Assembly: GCA_017450705.1 (NCBI GenBank)
Contig: JAFSTC010000058.1
Location: forward strand, 1 to 64,000
Source: Lentisphaeria bacterium
GTDB taxonomy: Bacteria; Verrucomicrobiota; Lentisphaeria; Victivallales; Victivallaceae
Direction: 5' to 3'
DNA length: 64,000 nt
A program made the position numbers and the translations under genes. Shown here in pieces: positions 17,960-25,579 of this stretch (the stretch's first letter is position 1; each line of letters opens with the position of its first letter). The notes under the pieces were generated by a model. The model was given only the letters and a program-made list of their open reading frames with translations, had not been told where the DNA came from and did not search any database.

Positions 17960-18862
17960 ATGAAGATCAATCTTTCCAAACTCCGTCCGGTGGAACTCGC
18001 GGACCGGAGCCTTTTCGACAGCCGGCTTGCCGTCATGGCAAGCCAGAGCTGCGAGTGCAGTTTCCCCAACATTTTCATGTATCAGGAGCCCTACGGCATC
18101 GAATTCGTCGAGATCGCCAAACGGCTGGTGGTGTACGAACGGGTCTCGCGGACGATCCACTACCCCATCGGCGAATGGACCGATCCGGCCACGCTCCGGA
18201 AGATCAGCGACGCCTTCGTCGAGGCCGGTCTGACCGACGGCGGGATCTACGATGTGCCCGAGGAATTCCTCGACCGCCACGCCGACTGCGACAAGTTCTT
18301 CGAGATCGAGTACGATGAGGGCGCCATCGACTACCTTTTCTCCATCGACAAGATCGCCACGTTCACCGGACCGAAACTGCGCAAGAAGCACAATCTCGTC
18401 AAGCAGTTCCAGGCCAACTGGCCCTATGCCGAGGTCCGCGCCGTCACAAAGGAGGACATCCCCGTGGCGGCAAAGCTGGCGACGGAGCTCAACTCCCGCA
18501 TGGTCCAGTGCCAGTTCCTCGACGAGGAGGCGCAGGCTTTGGCCCGGGCGTGGGAGAACTTCGACGCCCTCTCTCTGGGGGGGATCATCCTCTTCGCCGA
18601 ACCGGGATATCCCGCGGGCATCTCCGTCTTCAGTTTTCTGCCCTCCGACACGGTGGACATCCATTTCGAGAAAGCGGACCACTCCGTCAAGGGCGCGTCC
18701 CAGACGCTCACGTGGCAGCTGGCCATCGCCCTGCGGGGCAAGGCGAAGTTCATGAATAGAGAACAGGACATGAACGAGGAGAATCTCCGCCACGCCAAGC
18801 GCTCCCTCGATCCCGAGCGGTTTTTCAAGAGATACTTTTTGAGAAATCTCCCCAACGCGTAG
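17960..18862 (+). CDS. DUF2156 (GNAT-fold, lysyltransferase C-domain-like) protein
   Basis: The 300-residue protein matches the DUF2156 family, whose fold is the GNAT-type acyltransferase domain also found at the C-terminus of phosphatidylglycerol lysyltransferase MprF. Typical parts are CSFPNIFMYQEPYGIEFVEI near the N-terminus, the KLRKKHNLVKQFQANWP basic segment and the terminal region with FMNREQDMNEENLRHAKRSL. There are no transmembrane helices, so it is cytoplasmic. The Shine-Dalgarno TAAGGA is six bases before ATG. It is probably co-transcribed with mreB, which hints at an envelope-related job, but the donor and acceptor are unknown. Confidence 0.85.
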   Translation: MKINLSKLRPVELADRSLFDSRLAVMASQSCECSFPNIFMYQEPYGIEFVEIAKRLVVYERVSRTIHYPIGEWTDPATLRKISDAFVEAGLTDGGIYDVPEEFLDRHADCDKFFEIEYDEGAIDYLFSIDKIATFTGPKLRKKHNLVKQFQANWPYAEVRAVTKEDIPVAAKLATELNSRMVQCQFLDEEAQALARAWENFDALSLGGIILFAEPGYPAGISVFSFLPSDTVDIHFEKADHSVKGASQTLTWQLAIALRGKAKFMNREQDMNEENLRHAKRSLDPERFFKRYFLRNLPNA

Positions 18863-18871
18863 CGTAAATCT

Positions 18872-18905
18872 TCCGCCCCGCGGACGCGCGGGCGGATGTT
18901 TTTTT
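18872..18905 (+). terminator. Terminator after the mreB-DUF2156 unit
   Basis: TCCGCCC/GGGCGGA arms (18872-18878, 18890-18896) with a further three pairs inside, followed by TGTTTTTTT ending at 18905. Confidence 0.75.
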
Positions 18906-18939
18906 CCAACGGCATATATTTTTTCACAGGAGACCGATC

Positions 18940-19596
18940 ATGGATTTTCAGAGTGCCTGCCGCGATGTGACGGCAAAACTTGCGCAGATCAAAATCGTCC
19001 CCGTCCTCGTCCTCAACGACGTGGATTCCGGACTCAAAATGTGCGAACTGCTGGCCGAGTGCGGCCTGCCCGCCGCGGAGATCACCTTCCGCACCCAGGC
19101 GGCGGAGTCCGTCATCGCGGCGGCGGCGAAGCGTTTTCCCGAGCTCTATCTCGGCGCGGGGACCATCCTCAACGTGAACGACCTCAAACGGGCCTTTTCC
19201 GCCGGAGCGAAATTCGCCGTCGCCCCCGGCTTCAATCCCACGGTCGTCCGCTGCGCCGTGGAGAACGGTTTCGCCTTCGCCCCCGGCATCTGCACGCCGT
19301 CGGAGATCGAACAGGCCTATGAACTGGGATGCTCCTTCCTCAAATACTTCCCGGCGGAGGCCGCGGGCGGCGTCCCCATGCTCAAATCGCTGATCGCCCC
19401 CTACAAGCACCTGGGCGTCCGCTTCATGCCCACGGGCGGCGTCTCCACGGCCAATGTGGAGAGCTATCTTGCATTGAAAGAGGTCGTCGCCGTCGGCGGC
19501 ACCTGGCTGGGAAAAGCCGACGCCATCGCTTCCGGCGACTGGCAGGGCATCCGCAAGACCGTTTCCGACGCCGTCGTCCTCAAAAGCAAATTCTGA
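18940..19596 (+). CDS. eda: KDPG / 4-hydroxy-2-oxoglutarate aldolase
   Basis: The 218-residue class I aldolase cleaves 2-dehydro-3-deoxy-6-phosphogluconate to pyruvate and glyceraldehyde 3-phosphate. The Schiff-base Lys is in CSFLKYFPAEA, the catalytic Glu in EITFRT, and the phosphate-binding loop in MPTGGVSTANVESYL. Length and motifs are typical. CAGGAG precedes the ATG. A PfkB sugar kinase begins 17 bases after the stop, and together the pair forms the lower part of a 2-keto-3-deoxygluconate pathway. This could receive products of the pectin-type lyases encoded upstream. Confidence 0.93.
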   Translation: MDFQSACRDVTAKLAQIKIVPVLVLNDVDSGLKMCELLAECGLPAAEITFRTQAAESVIAAAAKRFPELYLGAGTILNVNDLKRAFSAGAKFAVAPGFNPTVVRCAVENGFAFAPGICTPSEIEQAYELGCSFLKYFPAEAAGGVPMLKSLIAPYKHLGVRFMPTGGVSTANVESYLALKEVVAVGGTWLGKADAIASGDWQGIRKTVSDAVVLKSKF

Positions 19597-19612
19597 CGGG
19601 GGGGGGAGGATC

Positions 19613-20707
19613 ATGCTCGAGTATCTTGACGCAAAAGCGTGCGCCTATGACATCCTCAGCCTCGGCGAGATCATGCTCAGGCTGGATCCCGGGAACGGCA
19701 GGATCCACACGACCCGCCGCTTCGACGTCTGGGAGGGGGGCGGCGAGTACAACGTCGCCCGGGGACTGCGCCGCTGCTTCGGTCTGCGCGCCGCCGTGGT
19801 CACAGCCTTCGCCGACAACCCGGTGGGCCGCCTCGTCGAGGACTTCATCCTGCAGGGCGGCGTGGATACGCGCTTCATCAGATGGGTCCCCTTCGACGGC
19901 ATCGGCCGCACGGTGCGCAACGGGCTCAACTTCGTGGAACGGGGCTTCGGCTGCCGCGGAGCCAAAAGCTGCAGCGACCGGGGGAACACCGCCGTTTCGC
20001 AGCTCAAGGTCGGCGATATCGACTGGGATGAGATCTTCGGCAAGTACAAGGTCCGGCATTTCCACACCGGCGGCATCTTTGCCGCGCTGTCCGACACCAC
20101 CAGCGCCGTGGCCGTCGAGGCGCTCAAAAAGGCCAAGCAGTACGGCACGGTCACGAGCTACGACCTCAATTACCGTCCGAGCCTCTGGAAGAGCATCGGC
20201 GGCGTGGAGCGCGCCCGGGAGGTCAATAGAGAGATCGTCAAATACGTGGACGTCATGATCGGCAACGAAGAGGACTTCACCGCCTGCCTCGGCTTCGAAG
20301 TCTCCGGCGTCGACGCCAACTTGAGCAAACTGGACACCGCAAGTTTCAAGGCGATGATCAAAGAGGCTGTGAGCGCCTATCCCAATTTCCAGGTCGTGGC
20401 CACCACGCTCCGGGCGGTCAAGTCCGCCTCGGTCAACGACTGGGGCGCCGTGGCGTACTGCGACGGCAGATTCGCCGAAGCGGTCCACCGGCCGGCTCTC
20501 GAGATCTTCGACCGGGTGGGCGGCGGCGACAGTTTCGCCTCGGGCCTCATCTACGGGCTGCTGGCCGGGGAGGACATCGACTTTGCCGTCAACTGCGGCG
20601 CTGCCCACGGCGCGCTGGCCATGACCACGCCGGGAGACACCTCCATGGCCGTGAAGGAAGAGATCTTCAAGCTCATGAAGGGCGGCGGCGCCCGGGTCGA
20701 CAGATGA
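19613..20707 (+). CDS. kdgK: PfkB-family sugar kinase, probable 2-keto-3-deoxygluconate kinase
   Basis: The 364-residue ribokinase-fold protein has the N-terminal ILSLGEIMLRLDP, the sugar-contacting GGGEYNVARGL loop and the C-terminal catalytic DRVGGGDSFASGLIYGL with Asp as base. In the middle a VTSYDLNYRPSLWKS segment and a IGNEEDFTACLGF segment match KDG-kinase-like members. Its position directly after KDPG aldolase argues that it phosphorylates 2-keto-3-deoxygluconate, though other aldonate or ketose substrates are possible. It is somewhat longer than E. coli KdgK because of inserts around residues 105-135 and 235-260. GGGGGGAGG sits just upstream. Confidence 0.82.
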   Translation: MLEYLDAKACAYDILSLGEIMLRLDPGNGRIHTTRRFDVWEGGGEYNVARGLRRCFGLRAAVVTAFADNPVGRLVEDFILQGGVDTRFIRWVPFDGIGRTVRNGLNFVERGFGCRGAKSCSDRGNTAVSQLKVGDIDWDEIFGKYKVRHFHTGGIFAALSDTTSAVAVEALKKAKQYGTVTSYDLNYRPSLWKSIGGVERAREVNREIVKYVDVMIGNEEDFTACLGFEVSGVDANLSKLDTASFKAMIKEAVSAYPNFQVVATTLRAVKSASVNDWGAVAYCDGRFAEAVHRPALEIFDRVGGGDSFASGLIYGLLAGEDIDFAVNCGAAHGALAMTTPGDTSMAVKEEIFKLMKGGGARVDR

Positions 20708-20777
20708 CCCTTCCGCCGCAAGACAAACGCTTCCGGAGCCCCGTCTCACGGAGCGCCGGCCGCATTTCGGGGAAGAG

Positions 20778-23105
20778 ATGATGACGCCGCAGGAAGCGCT
20801 CCGCCGGTACTTCGGCTTCGACCGTTTTCTGGATTTTCAGGAGGAGATCATCGATCTGATCCTCTCCGGGAGCGACGTGGGCGTCATCATGCCCACCGGC
20901 GCGGGCAAATCCCTCTGCTATCAGCTGCCGGCCCTGATCAAAGCGGGCTACACCATCGTGGCCTCGCCGCTCATCGCCCTCATGAAGGACCAGGTGGACG
21001 CCCTGACCGAAAGGGGGATCCCCGCGGCCTTCGTCAACAGCACGGTGAGCTTCCCGGATCAGCTCGAGATCATCCGCGCGACACAGGCCGGGGAGATCAA
21101 GCTGCTCTACGTGGCCCCCGAGCGGTTCCAGACCGATTTCTTCCGCCGCTTCCTCACCGAATGTCCGCCGGAAATGCTGGTCGTGGACGAAGCCCACTGC
21201 ATCAGTCAGTGGGGGCACGATTTCCGTCCCGCCTACCGCAAAATCGGCGCGGCGGCAGACGAATTCAGGATCCGTCAGGTCTGTGCCTTCACGGCGACGG
21301 CCACCGCGGTGGTCCGGGAGGATATCAGGAAACAGCTCCACCGCCCGGAGATGAAGATGCTGATCAAGGGTTTCCGCCGGAGCAACCTGAGTTTCCGCGT
21401 GGAGGAGTGCCATACCGACGCGGAAAAGATCGAGGCCCTCGGCCGCTATCTGGAAAAGCGGGAGCCCACGATCATCTATGCCGCCACGCGTCAGGCGGTG
21501 GAGGACATTTCGAACGAACTGGACGTCATCCCCTACCACGCGGGCATGAGCGACGCCGAACGCAGCCGGGCGCAGGAGCGCTTCATGGTCGAACCGGCGC
21601 CCGTGCTGGCCGCCACCAACGCCTTCGGCATGGGCATCGACCGGCCCGACGTGCGGAAAGTGATCCATTATCAGCTGCCCGGCTCCCTCGAAGCCTACTA
21701 TCAGGAGGCCGGACGCGCCGGACGCGACGGGAAGGACGCCCAGTGCATTTTGCTCTTCAGCTATGCGGACAGATACATCCAGAAGTTCCTCATCGAACTT
21801 GGCAATCCGCCGCCGGAACTGATCCGGGGCCTCTACGCCCGGCTGCGCCGCATGGCCGAAGAACGCGACTCGCGGGAGATCGAAACGACTCTGACCTCCC
21901 TCGAAGCCGGTCTCTCGGCGAAGTCCGGGCAGATCTCGGCGGCGCTGAGCGTTCTGGAGAGGAACGGTCTCGTCCGGCGCTCCTCGCGCCGCAGTTCGGG
22001 GCGCCTGCGTTTTCTGCAGTCCCCCGGGGAACTGCGCCTGGTGCACCAGCTGGAAAACACCCAGCGTTCGCTCTTCATCAGCCGCTGCGCCGCGCGCTAC
22101 GGCGAGGCCCTGAAGCGGGAGGAGGTCTACGCGCTGGACGAACTCTCAGCCGTGTGCGGTCTCACCATCGAGCAGGTGAGGCGCGTCCTCGCCGCGCTGA
22201 ACGGGAACGTCCTCTCGTGGACCCCCGAGTTTTCCGGCCGGGCCATCGAACTTTTGAAGCCGGAGGAAAAAACGGTCGATATCGACGAAGAGGCCCTGGC
22301 GGAGAAGCTGGAGTACGAAATGTCCCGTCTGGAGGAAGTCATCAATTACGCCTCGGGGAAGACATGCCGGCAGAGGACCCTCGTCGCTTATTTCGGCGAG
22401 GACGTCTCCCGCTGGAGCTGCGGCAAATGCGACGTCTGCCTGCGGGAGAAGAAGCGTACGGCCGATCTCCATGAGGCCGCTGCGGAAGAGCTGGAATACC
22501 TGCTGCCCGTCCTGCGGGGCGCCGACTGCTTCGACGGAAGACTCGGGGCCTCGAAACTGGCGAAGATCCTCGCGGGCTCCCGGGACGAAAGCATCGACCG
22601 CTTCAGGAATTCCCCCGTGACCGGTCAGCTGCGGGACCTGAAGGAGCGGGAGATCCTCGACCGCATCCAGATGCTGGAGCGGGACGGCTATCTCGACCGC
22701 ATCGACCGGAACGGCTATCCCTGTCTGGCCCTCTCGGGAGCGGGCAAGGCGGTGCTCCGGAGAACGGCGTCTCTCCTCGTCGACACGGTCCTCCCGACGC
22801 CCGGAACGGCGGGAAAGAGCCGGGCACGCAAAGGAGGGAAAGCCCCCTCCCCCGCGCCCGCCGCGCCGAAGGATCTGCGCGGCATGATGTACGAACTGCG
22901 CCGCAGGATCGCCGAAGAGCGGCACGTGCCGCAGTACGTCATTTTCAGCAACGACGTGCTGGAACAGCTGGTCCAGGTGCGTCCGAAGTCGCCGGAGGAG
23001 GCGATGGAGAAGATCAAAGGCATCGGTCCGGCCAAGGCGGCGACCTTTTTGCCCCCCTTCCTCTTCCTGATCGAAAACGTGCCGGAGCCCCCCGAGAGCC
23101 GTTAG
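20778..23105 (+). CDS. recQ: RecQ-family ATP-dependent DNA helicase
   Basis: The 775-residue protein has Walker A TGAGKS (residues 40-45), the DEAH box VVDEAHCISQWGHDFRP, motif III FTATAT and motif VI QEAGRAGRDG. The RQC zinc site is complete (TCRQRT, then CGKCDVC). A winged-helix region follows. The extreme C-terminus (residues about 690-770) is an HRDC domain ending with GIGPAKAATFLPPFL. It unwinds branched DNA in recombination and repair. It is longer than E. coli RecQ by about 165 residues, with additional sequence between RQC and HRDC. It may be transcribed from the eda-kdgK unit, although the 70-base gap leaves room for a promoter. Confidence 0.95.
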   Translation: MMTPQEALRRYFGFDRFLDFQEEIIDLILSGSDVGVIMPTGAGKSLCYQLPALIKAGYTIVASPLIALMKDQVDALTERGIPAAFVNSTVSFPDQLEIIRATQAGEIKLLYVAPERFQTDFFRRFLTECPPEMLVVDEAHCISQWGHDFRPAYRKIGAAADEFRIRQVCAFTATATAVVREDIRKQLHRPEMKMLIKGFRRSNLSFRVEECHTDAEKIEALGRYLEKREPTIIYAATRQAVEDISNELDVIPYHAGMSDAERSRAQERFMVEPAPVLAATNAFGMGIDRPDVRKVIHYQLPGSLEAYYQEAGRAGRDGKDAQCILLFSYADRYIQKFLIELGNPPPELIRGLYARLRRMAEERDSREIETTLTSLEAGLSAKSGQISAALSVLERNGLVRRSSRRSSGRLRFLQSPGELRLVHQLENTQRSLFISRCAARYGEALKREEVYALDELSAVCGLTIEQVRRVLAALNGNVLSWTPEFSGRAIELLKPEEKTVDIDEEALAEKLEYEMSRLEEVINYASGKTCRQRTLVAYFGEDVSRWSCGKCDVCLREKKRTADLHEAAAEELEYLLPVLRGADCFDGRLGASKLAKILAGSRDESIDRFRNSPVTGQLRDLKEREILDRIQMLERDGYLDRIDRNGYPCLALSGAGKAVLRRTASLLVDTVLPTPGTAGKSRARKGGKAPSPAPAAPKDLRGMMYELRRRIAEERHVPQYVIFSNDVLEQLVQVRPKSPEEAMEKIKGIGPAKAATFLPPFLFLIENVPEPPESR

Positions 23106-23135
23106 AAAACGGCGCCGCCCAAAGCGGCAGCCGTT
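23106..23135 (-). terminator. Terminator of the phosphofructokinase gene
   Basis: AACGGC-GCCGC pairs with GCGGC-A-GCCGTT across a CCAAA loop (23108-23135). Read on the minus strand it is followed by a short T-run (23106-23109). It lies between the convergent recQ and pfk genes and could act both ways. Confidence 0.5.
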
Positions 23136-23147
23136 GAAAGAGCCGTC

Positions 23148-24434
23148 TTAAAAGATGGTCATATCCCGGATCGTGCTCCACAGCTGGCTCGTGAGATCCA
23201 GTTTCTTGCGCGCGCTGGTGGCCAGGGCGATGGGCACGTGGGTGAGTTCGCCGTTCCAGTCGCCGATCATCATGTCGGTGCGGCCGGAGAAGGCCGCGTG
23301 GGCGGCGCCGTTGGCCAGCATGGCGCAGAACACGGATTCCTCGCCCTCGGCCTTGACGCTCCGGATGGTGTACCCGGGATCGAAGTATTTCAGCGTGACG
23401 GGCACATTGTGCTCGGCGCAGTAGGCCGTGATTTTTTCCTTGAGCAGAAGCCCGATGTCGTTGTGGAGCTTGTTGCCGGAGGCGTCGCGGCGGTCGGACT
23501 CCTTGCCGAAAAGGTCCTGCCCGGCGCCCTCGGCCGCGAGGATCACCGCGTGGTGCTTGGCTTCGAGGCGTTTGACCAGATGGGGAAGAAGCGCGTTCTC
23601 TTCATCGCCTTCCAGCGTGAAGGGGCGCTCGGGAACGAGGCAGTAGTTGACGAAGGGATTGGCCAGCGTGGTGTACGCGGCGATGAATCCGGAATCCCGG
23701 CCCATGACCTTGATGAGCCCGACGCCGTTGTACGCCCCCTTGGCCTCGGTGTGCGCACAGGTCACGACGGGGCCGGCTGCCCGGACGGCGGTGGCGAAAC
23801 CGAAGGATTTGTCGATGTAGCTGATGTCGTTGTCGATGGTCTTGGGAATGGCGATGACGCTGATGGCAAGTTTCCGGCGCAGGATCTCCTGCGCGATGGC
23901 GTGGGCCCCGCGGCTGGTCCCGTCGCCGCCGATACAGAAGAGCAGATTGATGTTCATCCGCGAGAGCGTATCGACGATGACGCCGGTATCCTCCTGCCCC
24001 CGGGAGGAACCGAGGATGGTCCCCCCCTCCTCGTGGATGTCGTCCACCAGTTCCGGCGTCAGCAGAACGGGCGAGAGCCCGTGGGCGGGATTCAGCCCCT
24101 TGTATCCGTAGCGGATCCCGTAGACCACGGGGACGCCGTAGCGGTTGATGAGGGCCAGCGTGAGAAACTTGATGACCTCGTTCAGCCCGGGACAGAGCCC
24201 GCCCGCGGTGAGGACGGCGGCCTTGCTCCACGCCGGATCGTGAAAGATCTTTTCCCGGGCTCCGGCCTTCTCGAAGGCGGGAATGGCCTTGCCCTCCCGG
24301 ACGTACCGGGCGATGACTTCGGCGTCGGTCTCGTAGCAGACGGTAGCGTCGTCGGGAACGAAGACGTGATTTTTGAGGGGGGACGGCAGGACGGCCTTGC
24401 CGAGACGGGTTATTTTGAAATCATCGGGACACAT
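23148..24434 (-). CDS. pfkA: 6-phosphofructokinase, probably ATP-dependent group with GGDGT/PKTIDND
   Basis: The 428-residue protein contains AVLTAGGLCPGLNEVIKF (phosphate loop), CIGGDGTSRGAHAIA and IPKTIDNDI. In this superfamily Gly in GGDG favours ATP, while GGDD marks pyrophosphate users; the Lys in PKTIDND is normally a pyrophosphate-enzyme residue. The combination is that of the plant/trypanosome-like ATP enzymes, so ATP is the better guess. It catalyses fructose 6-phosphate phosphorylation in glycolysis. ATG at 24434 is chosen for its GGAG seven bases upstream; ATG at 24446 is possible. Longer readings would run past the promoter at 24475-24503. Confidence 0.88.
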   Translation of the reverse strand: MCPDDFKITRLGKAVLPSPLKNHVFVPDDATVCYETDAEVIARYVREGKAIPAFEKAGAREKIFHDPAWSKAAVLTAGGLCPGLNEVIKFLTLALINRYGVPVVYGIRYGYKGLNPAHGLSPVLLTPELVDDIHEEGGTILGSSRGQEDTGVIVDTLSRMNINLLFCIGGDGTSRGAHAIAQEILRRKLAISVIAIPKTIDNDISYIDKSFGFATAVRAAGPVVTCAHTEAKGAYNGVGLIKVMGRDSGFIAAYTTLANPFVNYCLVPERPFTLEGDEENALLPHLVKRLEAKHHAVILAAEGAGQDLFGKESDRRDASGNKLHNDIGLLLKEKITAYCAEHNVPVTLKYFDPGYTIRSVKAEGEESVFCAMLANGAAHAAFSGRTDMMIGDWNGELTHVPIALATSARKKLDLTSQLWSTIRDMTIF

Positions 24435-24474
24435 TTTCGACTCCATTTGTTTTGACGGTGTGCAGTCTGAAAAT

Positions 24475-24503
24475 AATTTAAGTCCGAAACGGCCGATTTT
24501 CAA
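24475..24503 (-). promoter_or_regulatory. Promoter of the phosphofructokinase gene
   Basis: On the minus strand TTGAAA (24503-24498), 17 bases, TAAATT (24480-24475). Transcription should begin near 24468, consistent with starts at 24446 or 24434. Confidence 0.5.
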
Positions 24504-24553
24504 GACAGGATCGCGCTTTTGCGCAAAGATTTCCGGGATATCGCCTTTTTTTC

Positions 24554-24582
24554 TTGACAAAACACGGGAACCGTGGTATCTT
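24554..24582 (+). promoter_or_regulatory. Promoter of the PHP-domain gene with spacer palindrome
   Basis: TTGACA (24554-24559) matches the -35 consensus exactly, followed by 17 bases and TATCTT (24577-24582). The spacer contains CACGG-GAA-CCGTG (24563-24575), a possible operator, and the 5' leader holds a perfect 16-base palindrome at 24605-24620. Confidence 0.6.
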
Positions 24583-24645
24583 TCCCAATCCGCGGGGAGA
24601 CTTCTTCTCCCCGGGGAGAAAAACAGGGAAAGTTGAGGCCTTTTC

Positions 24646-25536
24646 ATGAAACTCGATCAGGATTTTCACATCCACACGCACTGCTCCTGCGATTCGGCGG
24701 ACGCCCGGATCCCCCATATCGTCGAAGCGGCGAAGAAGCTCGGATACAAACATTTCGGCATTTCGGACCATCTGCACACCCGGTTCAACCTGCCCGACAT
24801 CGAGATCGCCCGGCAGGAATTCCTCGCCTACGGTCCCGTCGAGGGATTCCACTTCGGCATCGAGATCACCTGCGCCACGGCGTGGGAGTGCGAAAAGATC
24901 GCAAAGCGCGATTACGCTTCGTGCTTCACCTGCGAAGTCCACGGGAAGAAGTTCCAGACCATGACACCCATCGACGGCGTGATGTACGGCGGTCCCGCGG
25001 GCGGCCCCCTGCAGGTGGACATCACCGAAGAGGAGATCCGGCGTCTGGGCATCGAATACCTCATCGGCGGCGTCCACAAACCCAACTACACCGATCAGAA
25101 CCCCAAGGACATGATCGACGACTTTTTCAACCAGTCCTGTTTTCTCATCCGGCACAGATCCATCGACATTCTGGCCCATCCGTGGGAGATGCTGGCCTTC
25201 TGGGCCGGGTGGTCCATCGTCACCAAAGACCCCAAGGACGTGCGCTACGACGCCTTTTCCATGATCCCCCGGGAATACTGGGACGAAATGGCGAAACTCC
25301 TCACGGAAAACGGCAAACTGGCCGAGATCAATCTCAGTTTCAAGATGCCCGAAGAGATCTTTCATCTGCACATGAGTTCCCTCGCCGGCTGGCGCGAAAA
25401 GGGGGTCAAGTTCACCTTCGGCAGCGATCTGCACCGGGCGCCCTACTCCGAGGAAAAACTCCGCCGGACCGAAAAGGTGCTGACCGAATACGGCTTCACC
25501 GAGGCCGATTTCGCCCTCCCGAAATTCAGGAAATGA
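24646..25536 (+). CDS. PHP-domain phosphoesterase
   Basis: The 296-residue protein starts with the PHP metal signature DFHIHTHCSCD, then GISDHLHTRF, FGIEITCA, a GVHKPNYT loop, DILAHPWEM and FTFGSDLHRA. These are the His/Asp metal ligands of the PHP family, whose members include histidinol phosphatase HisK and related phosphoesterases. It is cytoplasmic. No histidine-biosynthesis gene is near, so the substrate is open. It stands alone between the divergent pfk gene and the convergent lipoprotein gene, with its own near-consensus promoter. The SD is weak (AGGCC or GGGAAAG further upstream). Confidence 0.85.
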   Translation: MKLDQDFHIHTHCSCDSADARIPHIVEAAKKLGYKHFGISDHLHTRFNLPDIEIARQEFLAYGPVEGFHFGIEITCATAWECEKIAKRDYASCFTCEVHGKKFQTMTPIDGVMYGGPAGGPLQVDITEEEIRRLGIEYLIGGVHKPNYTDQNPKDMIDDFFNQSCFLIRHRSIDILAHPWEMLAFWAGWSIVTKDPKDVRYDAFSMIPREYWDEMAKLLTENGKLAEINLSFKMPEEIFHLHMSSLAGWREKGVKFTFGSDLHRAPYSEEKLRRTEKVLTEYGFTEADFALPKFRK

Positions 25537-25562
25537 AAAAGCGCCGCCCGTCACGGCGGCGC
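25536..25562 (-). terminator. Terminator of the AraC-lipoprotein operon
   Basis: GCGCCGCC/GGCGGCGC stem (25541-25548, 25555-25562) with a six-base loop; read on the minus strand it is followed by TTTTT. It abuts the stop of the PHP gene on the other strand. Confidence 0.7.
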
Positions 25563-25579
25563 AGGGAATACGTCTTCTT

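Noticed and set aside
23148-24647. Extended phosphofructokinase start near 24647
   Set aside because: It would run through the pfk promoter and overlap the divergent PHP gene start; the extra residues resemble no PFK N-terminus.
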